Shown here piece by piece: positions 11,093-22,643 of a stretch of 64,000 bases of DNA. A program made the translations under genes and the position numbers. The stretch comes from Nothophaeocryptopus gaeumannii (taxonomy: Eukaryota; Ascomycota; Dothideomycetes; Mycosphaerellales; Mycosphaerellaceae), in contig JASISA010000019.1 of NCBI GenBank assembly GCA_031771865.1, positions 1,054,001-1,118,000 of the forward strand, written 5' to 3'. Every line of letters starts with the position of its first letter. Position 1 is the stretch's first letter. The notes below the pieces were generated by a model. That model did not search any database, was not told the origin of the DNA, and saw only the letters and a program-made list of their open reading frames with translations.

Positions 11093-11349
11093 ACTTATTA
11101 AGGATTCTATTCAAATTCCCACCGCCTTTGGAAGGGACCAACGGCGCTGCGCGAGGCCAACACAAAGCTACTATCAACTTCGAACGACATGCCTGCCTCG
11201 CGCGCCCGTGTATCGTACCTGTCTCCTGTTCACTGCGCTCGTCTCCCTAGGTCGCTAAGGCTCCCGGCATCTCTCGCTTGTTCACTCCAGGGTACTTATA
11301 CTTCGCTCGTTCCCCGCCTCGCTTCCCGTGCAGAGAGGGTCGGCGTTGC

Positions 11350-11379
11350 GTGAGCTGGGGTGCCGGATTCGCCAGGGTG
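11350..11379 (-). repeat. Right arm of imperfect inverted repeat
   Basis: On the minus strand this reads ccatcgcaccctgg, then cgaatccggcacccca. It faces the copy at 11064-11092. The differences are transitions, compatible with deamination-type mutation of a repeat. No target duplication was identified at the outer edges. Confidence 0.4.
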
Positions 11380-12194
11380 CGATGGATGGATTGCACATTG
11401 TGGCAAGGACATGGTCTTTGCTGACCGGCTACAGCGATGGAAACCAACGGTTTCATCCTCAACCGGATCATCCGAATCCGGTTCAGCGGACTGTGGAATC
11501 AATCCTGCTCACGCCCAGTCTGGGGTTGCATGACAATAATGTGCATCGGTATCGAAACCGTGACAAGATGCGAACAACAGCCTTCCCCTCCAAGTGTCCA
11601 AAAGTTCATATCTTGGCAGGTACTTAGTGAGGGCATCACCAAAACTAGCCTATTACCTCTGCTGTTATCTCGACAACGGCTAAATGAAATGCCTCCAAAA
11701 TGAAGAGGCATATTAGAGAGGCCTAGATTATGGATTGTAGATCCTCGTCTTAAGGAGGAATCTATACGAAGGGTATTTCCCTAGACATGCCCTTGATCTT
11801 CCTCGTAAATCCGGGCCTCTAGATCCGAAATCGACATGGCACGATCAACTAATTAATCTACGTATTATCATCGATAGCGTAGAGCGTAAAGAATATACCA
11901 AGATCTATTTCAAGGGTATACAGGCTAATCCCATGAACATATCGCCCCTGTGAAGGATAGCGATTTTAACGAGAGTCTCACCAAAATTATAGCGATGTTC
12001 AAGTGGCAATTCTAGGCTAGCGTCGGTTCCGCGTGGGTCCAAGGATGATCCCTATCGAAGTGGGATAAAGGCTCAAACAAATGCCATGGCGTAGAGTCGG
12101 TACTGGCTGAAAGTACACATACAGTATATTAGACGGAGCCCCGGGAACACATGCGTGAGAGTCGTAGGTGTAACGATTTGTCGTTTTCGCAGAC

Positions 12195-14427
12195 ATGGCA
12201 GTCACTTTTGTTGCTCCAGTCTTCTTGCTTCTTGCCTCTCTTCCGCAACTAGCCACAGCACATGGGCCTCCTGATTTCTCCAGCTATCAATATCCGGGAC
12301 TTCCGTTTACAGTGCGAAACCAACCGAGTTATGATTTCTGCGTCGTTGGAGGAGGCACCGCCGGCCTAGTGCTGGGCAACAGACTGTCGGAGAGTGGGAA
12401 ACATACCGTCGTTGTCTTCGAAGCCGGAGGTCCGCCAACTGACGTTGGCTCATACAAGACAGCAGGAGGAAATCAATATGTGCTCAATGGTAAGCCTAGT
12501 CAGATGACAGGCATCGACGTCACGTCGCTGACAACCACATTAGGGTACTATTCCGCCCTCGACTACAATTTCCAGACCGTACCGCAGGTGCACATGAACA
12601 ACCGCACTTTCTCTTATCATCGTAAGATTGGGACGCGGCTCCGGTTCAAGGCGAAGAACTGACGTGTATCACGGGCGGCCGAGCCCTTGGCGGTAGCAGC
12701 TCGACCAATGGCCTGTATTACGGACTGGGCAGCAAGACAGTTTACAATCAGTGGGAAAGAGATGGCAACCCTGGCTGGAATTGGAATTCGATCCAGAGAG
12801 CAGCGAAAAGGGTGAGTTGTCTCGATGCTGTTGACACCCTTCTTGCATCTTTGGATTGAAATTGTCCACTGATTATCGATTCCCGCAGGGCACCAAATTT
12901 GTTGGCAACCCCGAACATTCGAATGACAACACTTACATGACTTGGGACCCGGAAGCCTACGGGACCGAGGGTCCTCTGAAAATCGGCTTCCAAGGAAAAG
13001 TCGTCACATCTAACCCATCTTTCATGAACGCAACCAGCGCCATCGGCCTCAAAGTGACTCACGAGCAAAATAATGGCGACCCTAGAGGCGTTAAGCAGGG
13101 AACCATGACCCTGGACGAGAACTTCTTCCGCAGTTCCTCGTACGACTCCTACTATCAAGCTGCTAAAGATCGTAAAAATTTGCACGTTCTGGACAGAGCT
13201 ACGGTGGCTCGTATCCTTTTCGATCAAAGCTCACCAGGCTATCAAAAGGGGGGGGAGATACAAGCGATTGGAGTGACGTTCATCGATGGCGTCTCTGGCG
13301 TTTTCCACAATGTCTCTTGCACCAAAGAAGTCATCCTCGCTGCTGGAGCTTTCCACAGTCCCTTCATCCTGAAGCAGTCCGGCATTGGACCCGAGGAGGA
13401 ACTGAGCAAGTACGATATCAAGCCTGTCCTCGTCAACGAGAATGTCGGCAATCACATGCAAGACCACACGGCCTTCAGCGTCATCCACAAAGTCAAGCCC
13501 GAGTTTGCAGATATTGCCAGCACTACCGACATGGTATGACCCCACCTCTCCACCATTCTCACCCTCGGTCACTAACACTCCCTCCCCAGATCAACGACCT
13601 AGAGATCCTCAACACCGAGCAACGCAACTTCTGGGCCGGCGGCCGTTCGCGCTGGCATTCCAAATGGTCCGCTCCTTCCGGCTGCACCAACGCCTTTCAA
13701 GAAATTTCCAACAAAGAACTCGAGTCCATTGGAGCAGGAGATATCGTCAAGGCCGGACTTATCGAGCAAGCACAAAATGAAATCCTGTATGAAAGTATCT
13801 GGTATCCGGTCGCGTATACGAAATATGGACAGCCGGACCCGCACTCGAGTTATATCAGTGTTACTGTGTCGAATTTGGCGGCGCTGTCCAGAGGGACTGT
13901 GAAGATTGGTGGGAATTCGGCGACGGGGGATCCGGTTATTGATCCGAACGTACGTTACTTACCTTACCCTCCTCCTACCCATTCCAGTCCTACTCACACC
14001 TGTTGTGTTGTGATCGCTAACGCACATGGGCTTGTAGTATCTCGACGAAAAAGCCGATCAAGCAATGGCAATCCAAGGTGTCAAATACTTGAGAAAAGTC
14101 ATGGATCATCCAGCTTTGAAGCAATGGTCTGCGGGTGAAGTCTCCCCCGGTGCTCATATCACCTCCGATGAAGATATTCTGGAGTACGCTAAGACGACTA
14201 TGGTTCCGAATTGGCATGCTTCTTCTACCTGTCGTATGTTGCCGAAGGAGAAGGGCGGAGTCGTTGATTCGCATTTGAGAGTGTATGGTACTAAGGGGTT
14301 GAGGGTTTGTGATGTTAGCACTTTTGGACGGTTGCCGGATGTCAATCTCGTGGGACCGGTGTATGCGGTTGCTGAGTTGGGAGCGGAGATAATCAGGAAG
14401 GACCACGATGATTGGACCGGGGAATGA
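12195..14427 (+). CDS. Secreted GMC oxidoreductase (aryl-alcohol/glucose oxidase-like), frame-shifted as sequenced
   Basis: A five-exon model fits: introns 12490-12543, 12812-12888, 13534-13589 and 13950-14037, all GT-AG. Residues 1-22 are a signal peptide (VTFVAPVFLLLASLPQLATA). The FAD-binding Rossmann motif is YDFCVVGGGTAGLVLGNRL with the ribose-binding Glu in VVVFEAGG. GMC signature 1 is GGRALGGSSSTNG; signature 2 falls in AAGAFHSPFILKQSGIG. The catalytic His is in NWHASSTCRM and the C-terminal FAD block is LRVCDVSTFGRLPDVN. The family oxidises alcohols or sugars and often yields hydrogen peroxide. The frame breaks at GGG 12630-12632: one more G would link KIG to DAAPVQGEELTC. Otherwise the gene looks whole, so a consensus deletion is likely. 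Substrate unknown. Confidence 0.82.
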
Positions 14428-14636
14428 GGAGTAATGCACTGTCCATAATGAGCGGATGGTCATGTGTTATGATTGGGAAAAGGATAGCATTAATGCCTCA
14501 ATTCGAACGTCACATTGCGTTTCAGAATATATTAAGTGGTAACTCTCATTTGCATCTAAATAAGATGCGCCCAAAACGAACTCGTAACATATGTATCATA
14601 TATCTTCGGTTCACTGGACAGATACAATATTAGCGT

Positions 14637-15962
14637 GTGGAAGGTGACGACGGAGGAAAACGTCGACGATTGAAGAGTGCGCTAGCAGACGCGAGCTTTG
14701 CCAAGAAGCTCACAGGCCAATCAAATTCGCTCGAGTTACTTCACAGCTTCCTCCTCCTCAGCACAATTGCTCCATCTTTCGTCAAGATATTCACACAGCT
14801 CCTCAAATATGTAGCTATTGGCGTCGGGACCGTTGGAGATCTGTACATTGGCCTTCTGGGACTCCTCACAACACCACGGTTCCAATAGCACGTCGTCTAC
14901 CTTCACGCCATTCAGATGACATGATTCAAAGACTTGAATGTACCTGAGGTCTTTGGATTCCTACACAATCAGGTCACACCGTTCGAGATACGATCGTCTG
15001 GAGGCAACTCATTGTATGCCTGGCATATCTTGCCAGTTGGACTATATCGTCAACATGAGAAGGAGCTCCTCGCCGAGCCATCTGGACTAGTCTCGGACAT
15101 CACAACACGATTGGCATTCAAATTCCTTCGAACAGATCCTGAGACTCGACTGGTGATACACATGCATGGAGCCGGAGGAACAGTCGGCTCAGGACACCGC
15201 TGTCCCAACTACCGAGCCCTTTCTGCAGGACAACCCGACAAAATCCACGTCCTGACATTCGACTATCGAGGTTTCGGCCGCAGCAAAGGCACGCCCACCG
15301 AAGACGGTGTAATCCAAGACGCCATCTCCGCAGTAAATTGGGCTCTCGCCACCGCCCAAATCCCACCCTCCCGAATCATCATCTACAGCCAATCCCTCGG
15401 AACAGCAGTAAACACCGCAATCGCAGCCCACTACGCCTCACAATCCAAACCGATCGTCTTTTCTGGCCACATCCTCACAGAACCCTTCGTAGACGTTCCC
15501 ACTTTAGTATCCACATACAGCATAGCCGGAACAATCCCCATTCTCGGACCCCTCGCCAAATTTCCCGCAATATTCAACTACCTCCTCACCTTCATCCGCG
15601 ATACCTGGTCCACCAAAGATCGAATCGAAAGCTACATAAAAACATGTGAAGCCAACAGTCTCCCTTATCGAGTCACGTTTATCCACGCAGAAGACGATTA
15701 TGATATCCCCTGGACACATACACAAACACTGTTCTGGCATGCAGTGAATGCTCTGACGCCAGGAGGGATAAGTTACGGCGATCTGGATGTACTGAAGCGC
15801 GGATCAAGGACGGATTTGGGGTACGCAGGGACTGTCCATCAATGGAAGACAGAAAAAGGTGTTATTCGAGAGGAGATATTGAAGTATGGATTACATGATG
15901 TGATTATGGGGAATCCGATTGTGACGTTGGCTGTTATGCGGATTTTCGATGGAAGCGGGTAA
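14637..15962 (+). pseudogene. ABHD12-like alpha/beta hydrolase with two in-frame stops
   Basis: The body from 14934 encodes a serine hydrolase of the ABHD12/Bem46-like type: oxyanion region LVIHMHGAGGTVGSGHR, FDYRGFGRSKG, nucleophile elbow IIIYSQSLGTAV (Ser in S-Q-S-L-G), acidic residue in HAEDDYDIPW and His in YGLHDVIM. Upstream, in the same frame, is the usual membrane segment (IGVGTVGDLYIGLLGLL) and the family block HVVYLHAIQMT, but this is cut by TAG 14886-14888 and TGA 14922-14924. Likely originals are CAG and TGG, both single G:C to A:T changes. A downstream ATG at 14934 could still yield a 342-residue soluble form without the anchor. No initiator ATG was found at the expected N-terminus (the codon near 14637 is GTG). 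Call: pseudogene, or a truncated gene. Confidence 0.75.
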
Positions 15963-16281
15963 TCATTTTAGCATGCTGACGAAGAGATAGATCTAGATCT
16001 AGATACAGACTGGCTCGAGAGAGAGCGCGCACCAAGCCGCTTCTCTCTCGAATGTCAACTACTGAAAGCTCCGAAAGCGACTTCGAGAGCAGAGAGCTAC
16101 ACATAACCGCTGAGAGTCTCGAACATAATGGTCGCGTTCATTCCCTACGTAAACCAAATGGGTATCTCTCGCTTTCTCGATCACTCAACTTCCTCAAAAC
16201 GACAGTCAAACCGACTTGCTCTTGAAGTCATCCCCTCCCTCCGGAGAGTCATATCCTTCAGCGGGATCCTCAACTCCAAAC

Positions 16282-19137
16282 TCAATGCGATGCTAGGAAC
16301 AAATCCCCTCCATACGAAGCCCCCTTCTTCAGCTCCGGCAGCACCATGCGCAGCTTGTCTGCAAGATCTCCAGTCCAGGGCTTAGCTGGAGCGGTTGACG
16401 CGCTACCGTTCACCACTGGCGTCTCTGTTTGAGCTGGTGTCGCAGAGAATGTCGGAGGACCTCCGAGTGGGTTGTAGTAGCTCGCTTGCTGGTTGAGAAG
16501 CGAAGCAAAGGAAGATCCATTATTCGCAGGCGTCTCCTGCTGCTTGTTCAAAGGGGAAACTGTTGGAGCGCTTTTGAAGGCGTCGAAAATACCTGGCGGT
16601 GGTTGGAGAGACATGCCAGACGGGTTCCAATGTGCGTTTGGCCCACCTCCCAAGATATGTCCACTTCCAAGGATCATGCTATGACCGGGGAGTCCTCGTG
16701 GCCTCCGAGGTGTCGCAGCGGGAGCCGTGTTCACCTCGTTAACCCACTTCTCTACCGTAGCGATAGTTTCCTGCTGGCTGGCATCGAAGTGACGTCTCAC
16801 TACCTCATCCCACAGATTAACATCGTTTTCTTGATGCTGAAGTGGCTCTCCAGAGCTTAGTGGCGACCCACTATACATGAAATCGCCATGCCAGTCTGCC
16901 CTTCGGTCCAGGTGAGCTGGCTTCGCATACTCTTTCTTCTCCAGCCAATCGAGCATCGCGGTTCGAACAGTATGGTAATAAAGTGAGCGATTATAACTTT
17001 TGCTCTGGGCCTCTGTATGAGGCATGCTCTCTCGACCGGGCTCGTTGTACCTACGGAGACGGATCGTAAGCCCATATACTCTTGTTCAATCCAATCTTGA
17101 AGATACTCTTACCAAGGCTGCTCACATAGGATCATGGAGTGAATTGAAATCACCACCTGTAGTAAGGTAGATTTCTTGGGATCCCAAGGTTCTCCAGACC
17201 ATGTACCCAGGAGGGATAAGCACACCTTGCCGTTAGAGTAAAGATTGGGATTGAAATGCACCATTCCGCCACCTGTCGTACGGAAGTCGACCTGCCGACT
17301 GTATGTCAGCTCTCATTCTATTGCATCATTTTAAACACAAGGAACTCGCCTTCGGTGGTTCCTGGGGAAAGTAGTTCCCGCAGAGAACGTCAAATTCGAA
17401 CAGACCGTTCTCGTACGGAGTGTCCTTGGCACCGATCATGAGAACTTTCATCACATCAGGTCGTGAAGTCCCGTGTCGAACAAAGATTCCGTCCGGAAGA
17501 CTAGCCTGCAGTCGCGCGATCTCCTGCATTAATCGCTTCATCCTGCCTGGGGCGTGCCCTCCAGCACCATAGTCTTTTGAGGCCAGACTGTGACGACTGA
17601 GAATGTACTCATCGGGAACATCCGCAACGAGCAGCCCCTTGTGCCAAGCATTGTTGTCGACTGCTTTGCCTTTGCCTCTGCCATTGGCCTTTTCAGCTCC
17701 AGCATTGGCGACAAGGAACTCACTCAGGCCTTTGATAGTACGGAAGAGATTTTGACTCTCCACATCAATGTGATTGGTCTTCAGCATGGTGTTGCATTGA
17801 ATTGCAAGCTCTCTCATGCACTGAGTGAGCGGCTGTGTGCCTTCGGCGTCCTCCGTGCTGGCCAAATCAGATTTTCCCTGAGAGATCTTCAGGATACTCG
17901 CTCCAGGACTTCTAATGACTCGTTCTCCGAAGACCAGAGCGCTGGTGGCTGGATGGCTTGCCATTGTGAATACCAGCTCTGTCAGGCTCTCGTACAGTCG
18001 CGATTTGCTAGTCACGTCCTCAAGGTTATTGTTCCGCAACAAGTCGGCCGCGGCTTCGAGTAACGAACTGCAGAGGAACAGCGACTGGAGCTGCTTGGTA
18101 GGTGGGTCGAGATCGAAGCCGCTTTCTTTCTCATAAGATGGCAGCAGCTTCGCCAGTGTAGACATCACCTAATTAAAGTTAGACAATGTCAATGATGAGT
18201 TCTGGGTGCTTACCTTAGCTGTCGCTATATCATCCTCGTTCGGGACTTGAGATGTCTCCGGCGCCGGCACACCTGAGCTGAGACGACTGAATCGGCTGTA
18301 CGGGTTGTACGACCCCGCGCCAGGTAGTGAAATCGATGGAGGTTTCAAGGCATACAATTTGCGGCTGCTTCCTCCATATCCAGTGCCGTTTCCAATCGCT
18401 GAAAGACGATCCCAAGACCCGGGGCTTGACTTCGCTTTCCGCTTCTTATCCGGCTTGTTGTGCTTTGATTGGGTGTCAAAGCCGCACAGTAAGACCCATA
18501 TCATGGTGAGACGGACATCATGCTCGCTTTTGGTGGGCATGTGACATTCATTGCACGGCACGCACTGTAAGCGACCCTCAGTACCAAGAATAGTGTGATA
18601 GACGGCGACAATTTCGCTCTCGCTCCTGAGAAGGTGTTTCCTTGTTTTGCAGGAGCCGCACTTCATCTTAGCAAGAGGTGTAGCAATCTCACGAACGGCT
18701 TTCTCAACTTCTTGAGCCTGTAACCGGGGCTCGGAGGTCGCCTGGGAGTATTCTGAGGTATTCATGTGTGGTGGAGCGCCGTAAGAAGCAACGTCGTTCT
18801 CATCGTCGAGCTGAGACTGCAGACGTCGGGCAAGCACCGCGTCGTCTTCGAGATTACCGTCGCTTGGACGAGAATTCCCCAAATTGGCCGGCGGAGGTGC
18901 GTGACTAGCGATGGCTTGAGGCTCCTCATTTTCTTGGTCGAACTGAGCTTGTAGCACTCTCGCGAACGCTTCATCGTCATGCATGTCGGAAGTGCTATTA
19001 CTTAGTCTGGTGCCAGGAGGCTCTGGGGAGTCTTCAGTCAAGTCAATGATGTCCTGGGAGCTTCTGGAAGGCTGTGTAGTAGAGGCTGAAGCCTCGAAAA
19101 GGCGGCGCCTCTTACGGCGAAGTTCTTCAGCATCCAT
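16282..19137 (-). CDS. Large E2 ubiquitin-conjugating enzyme with UIM-like motifs (UBE2Z/BIRC6-type UBC fold)
   Basis: Four exons: 19137-18214, 18168-17350, 17291-17113 and 17050-16282, about 896 residues. ATG 19137 (MDAEELRRKRRRLF) is preferred over 19179 because it begins the conserved-looking basic N-terminus. N-terminal features are two UIM-like helices (DDEAFARVLQAQFDQENEE and DDAVLARRLQSQLDDEND) and a paired-Cys segment (CGSCKTRK ... CVPCNECH) that may bind zinc. The UBC domain runs from about residue 490: MKRLMQEIARLQASLPDGIF, FEFDVLCGNYFPQEPPK, GGGMVHFNPNLYSNG, then VCLSLLGTWSGEPW with the catalytic Cys. The C-terminus is Pro/Asn/Gln-rich and disordered. Intron 2 (17292-17349) uses a GC donor (AAG|gcgagt). 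Substrates unknown. BIRC6-like E2s can act with little help from an E3. Confidence 0.88.
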
Positions 19138-19540
19138 TGTACAGGAGGCTGTTGGTCGGATGTCTGTGCAGGTAAGCAATAATGATTGTGGGATGCGATC
19201 AAGAAGACACTCATAAAGTGCTCTGAATGTTGAGCGTCATGTGAGTCGACAGAGGTGCGCAGAGCACTTGTGAATGTGTGAGATGCTCGTCACTCATCAC
19301 TCGTCACTCCTGCTGCATGTCTTTCGTAGGAACGTGCATGTCAGTCGGAGGTGAAGAGCGACCGGTGTGCGGCCTCTGCGGTGCTCAGGCAGACGTGCGA
19401 GAGTAAGTGCGAAGAAGGTTTCATGGCAATCGCGCTAATCCACCTACGCACGTGACTAAACCGCGCCTCTGTTGCGCATCTCACTCCAACTCCTCACTTC
19501 TCACAAAGTCAACACCCATCGCCCAGCACGCACCTACAGC
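19138..19540. promoter_or_regulatory. Shared divergent promoter (E2 enzyme / F-box gene)
   Basis: About 400 bp separates the start of the leftward E2 gene from the start of the rightward F-box gene, so both promoters must lie here. It includes short direct repeats of the type tcactcatcactcgtcactc around 19287-19312. No specific factor site is claimed. Confidence 0.4.
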
Positions 19541-20443
19541 ATGCCTTCGCTCTGTAGCTTACCACCAGAGCTACTCTTGGCCATCTTCTCGTGGCTACCA
19601 CCCAAGGACATCCAATTGTCGCGTGGCATCAGCCGTCAGTTCCACCACTTTGTGGACACGCCAGAGAACCACGCGTATCTTGCCAATGTCCTTGCAGGTC
19701 GAGAACTTTCAAGACTTCATGCCTTGGTCACGAAATACTGCTTCTACCCAATGGACACTGTCGACAAGCACGGAATGCCCATAGCGTTCCTCAATGCCGT
19801 CATCAACTACGTGCAACTCGTAGGCATTGATCTCAGCGATGAACATGGTATGCACGAGGGATCCGACGTATTGGGCTCATACACCGACTTTGGTACACAT
19901 TGGATCAGACGTTATAGCTCGCACTTGCCGTCTTCTCCAGCGGCGCAGAGTTTTGATATCGCTGACGTGAGCGGGACAGTATGGGAGATGACCATGCTCT
20001 ACTGCCGGTACCATGTACCAGCACTCGTCGCTGATGATATTGATGAGTTCCGTCAGTGCATGATCGAGAGTGTTATTCCTCAAAACTTTGGAGTCAATAC
20101 TTCAGAACAAGTCGAGGCTATTTGCGACAGGATACGGGACGAGCCTGATATTTTCAAGCACGCCAAGATATACTGGAATGATAATGCAGTGATGCAGGAT
20201 AGGCCTTTCGGATCACTTGAGCAGCTAGCCCTCAACTTCGACCTGTCTTCCACGAACGCCGATCGTCGAGAGATACAACTCAGAGATATTCTCGGGTTGC
20301 CGAACATGCCAGAGGAAGAGCCTCCGATACAGTACTTTTTCAGAGATGCTAGAACATATTCAATGGCGCGGGACGCATTCGAGAACCAAGCTTGGGAGCC
20401 TTTGAAGAAGGCCGCCATTCTGGAGGACGTATGCCTGCGCTGA
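19541..20443 (+). CDS. F-box protein
   Basis: A single-exon frame of 300 residues from ATG 19541 (MPSLCSLPPELLLAIFSWLP). The frame is open 23 codons further upstream but the F-box begins immediately after this Met. Residues 5-45 match an F-box: LPPELLLAIFSWLPPKDIQL followed by SRGISRQFHHFVDTP. F-box proteins bind Skp1 in SCF ubiquitin ligases. The remaining 250 residues have no recognised repeats or propeller and are acidic, with aromatic clusters (HWIRRYSSHL, YCRYHVPALVADDIDEF). This is the first of several F-box/2EXR-like genes in the next 18 kb. Target unknown. Confidence 0.8.
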   Translation: MPSLCSLPPELLLAIFSWLPPKDIQLSRGISRQFHHFVDTPENHAYLANVLAGRELSRLHALVTKYCFYPMDTVDKHGMPIAFLNAVINYVQLVGIDLSDEHGMHEGSDVLGSYTDFGTHWIRRYSSHLPSSPAAQSFDIADVSGTVWEMTMLYCRYHVPALVADDIDEFRQCMIESVIPQNFGVNTSEQVEAICDRIRDEPDIFKHAKIYWNDNAVMQDRPFGSLEQLALNFDLSSTNADRREIQLRDILGLPNMPEEEPPIQYFFRDARTYSMARDAFENQAWEPLKKAAILEDVCLR

Positions 20444-20508
20444 TCGAAATTTCATTCGCCATACCGAGGTCAAAGACCATGTTAAGTCTCACTCATTGTT
20501 AACGAAGA

Positions 20509-21272
20509 TCAGACCTCCGCCTTCTCGCGGAGTCTCCATTCAGCGCGTCGCCTGCTCCGATATAGCACAAGCTGCAGCTCATGCTCTCGCAACATGCACG
20601 GCGCACCTTCTCGGACCATCAGCGGCCTCACTGCGAATCGCACCAGCTCTAAGATATCGTAGGCCGCCAGTTGCCTTCCCGCCGCAATCTCCACCCGCAA
20701 TTGCAGCATCACCTCGTCCAATTCATCTCGAATGTCTCGCGCGTCAGTACACCAAAAACCCTTCGAAGACTGAATATGCTGACCCGAATCGGCACCGCAC
20801 TCGATACTCATGTCCACTACATCCAACTGGCTTAAGCGAAACGTCGCCGAGAACGTCGCCACCTTCCACTCATCACGCTGAACCAGTAGCAGGGAGGAGA
20901 CCTTGAAATGCTTCATTCGAGCGACATTCCTAACTCTGATGCCGTGAAGGAAGGAGAGCAGGCGCACCGTACGATATCGCTCGTAGCCGTCGGGTGTCCC
21001 ATCGAATGTGTTCTCGCCGCAGAGAACGTCTGCGGCTTCATTATGTATGAGTTTGCAAGTGCGTAGCACCTGACCGGACAGGCCGCCGGTGCGGGAGACT
21101 TGGTGCTTGATCGAAGGGCTTGGCTCTTGTGGGGGCCGCCGAGAGCATGACTGTTATTGATGTAGATTGCGTCGGGATGCTTCATCAGCTCGGCGAAGAT
21201 CTGGAGCCGAAGCTCGGTAGGCAGATTGAGCAAATGGCCATTGGGCAAAACGTTGTTCGGTGTCGATTCCAT
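20509..21272 (-). CDS. F-box/2EXR-like protein, frame-shifted as sequenced
   Basis: The start MESTPNNVLPNGHLLNLPTE leads into LPTELRLQIFAELMKHPDAI, the 2EXR/F-box-like opening. The C-terminal part, in another frame, reads LRTCKLIHNEAADVLCGENT, the usual second block of these proteins (a row of CxxIxxEA...YGENTF type). The frames join if the C run at 21131-21135 (GGGGG on the plus strand) gains one base, giving SHALGGPPQEPSPSIKHQVS. The total would be about 254 residues. Such proteins are abundant in plant-associated and saprotrophic ascomycetes and have no established biochemical role. The rightward F-box gene converges onto it with a gap of only ~65 bp. Confidence 0.65.
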
Positions 21273-21563
21273 GTTGGGAGATTTTAAGATGCTTTGGTGA
21301 GAGCAGGTGTGACAAAGTCAAGAACTGGACAGGCGGCTACCTGAGAATCTTATACAAAGTGCGGCAGGCCGAATCTCATGGCCTACTTTGAGCTTGACTT
21401 CGCTGATTGGATGGACTCTTTTCGTTGCCGAGACGCGCTTGAGGACACCAACTCTCCAATTCAACATCCGCCGTATAGAGTTGAGGACGTCGGACGAATG
21501 TCGAATGTGATTCTGTCCTCAATGGAGAATTACAACAACTCGATGTCAGTCATCAGACGCTGC

Positions 21564-22345
21564 TCATCTCGAAAGCAAGCGAGATCTTCGTATCCGCGCT
21601 TCTCTCGAATACAGACCCGCAGGACCAGGTTCAATATTAGGAATCGACTCCAACATATACGATCGCGTCCAGCGAAGCTTGAGCTTGCCGCACGCTTCGG
21701 CACTGCGGCAACTGCTACAGCTCCGAGTCCAACCCCTCCCTGAGGACGGCTGGATACGTTTGCGCGGACCAACTCCTCCGCGGCCGTAGAATTGAAGAGA
21801 GAATTTTCGTTGCTTCATCCAAGGGAGAGTATGCTCTCCCCAGCGACCTCTCAGCTTGGCTTCATTCGCCCTGGTCGGCATCTTACTCAAATCGATATCG
21901 ACTCGTAACTCGGAACCGCAATGACTATCGAATGGATCCAGCGTGCGATACATTTCCCGACTGCGAACACCATCCGGTTGCATGACTAGGCGGATAGTGA
22001 CTGCGGGATTGGCGGGGTCCAAGGTATGTAGAAATTGCGTCGAGGAGTTCGAAGATGGTGAAGAGGCGGGTGGCGGCGCTCGCTTTGTATGCGGAGTGCT
22101 GGGGCGCTCAGACGTATTAGCACTGGCTGTATGTGAGACATCTTGACAGGAATGAACTTGACGAATGTCGATGGCCATCTTTGCTCAAATGCGATTGGCC
22201 TTCGCGGACTGAGGAGAGAGCCTGGAATTGGATATTGACATAGTTCAAGGGTTCTGAAGATACGGCCCGTAAGCGTGCGGAGCACTTTCACATGCCGCAA
22301 TGCATGTGAACGCAGAGCATCTAACGCCTTGGCGCTTGCCATCAT
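21564..22345 (-). CDS. Hypothetical protein, uncertain model
   Basis: Two overlapping frames, 22345-21986 (ALDALRSHALRHVKVLRTLT, RIFRTLELCQYPIPG, FEQRWPSTFVKFIPV) and 22178-21564 (ANPAVTIRLVMQPDGVRSRE, RVDIDLSKMPTRANEAKLRG), could be parts of one gene joined near 22140-22170. The first resembles the later half of F-box/2EXR-like proteins, where helices and strands alternate. I could not find an intron that links them cleanly. It may be a broken member of the local family or a multi-exon gene. Confidence 0.3.
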
Positions 22346-22643
22346 TAGGCGCTGCTAACTTAGAAAGGCTAGGCTCAGCCTCATGTGCCTCCAGCGACAA
22401 GGCCAAAGCTCCGCGCGACTGACATGCGAAACTCGCAACTGAAGGATCACATCATGTCTATTTTGGATCCAAGTCTAACGAACAACTAATTCTGTGCAGC
22501 GTAGCTCGCTCGACGCCAAAGCCATAAGAATTCATCTCGGCCGCTCATTGTCACATGAAGAGCCACTTCTGGCACCCAGAGATTTCGGATCGTTCACGTT
22601 CAACCCACAACAAGGGCTTCCAAAGCCCTATATCCATCTGGAC

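Larger units (their letters stand above)
9867..12194. other. Gene-poor stretch, partly AT-rich, probable repeat remnants
   Basis: No convincing gene in about 2.3 kb. Frames at 9948-10307 and 10500-11100 lack domains and codon character. Two facing copies of an imperfect ~30 bp element lie near 11064-11092 and 11350-11379 (listed separately). From about 11600 to 12010 the sequence becomes richer in A+T, with many TAG/TAA/TTAAT words, as seen in mutated transposon relics. A short stretch at about 11785-11945 translates to a sensible-looking segment (DQLINLRIIIDSVERKEY) without context. The last ~150 bases should hold the promoter of the GMC gene. Confidence 0.45.

Noticed and set aside
12748..13227. 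159-residue frame opposite the GMC gene
   Set aside because: Antisense shadow of conserved GMC exons.
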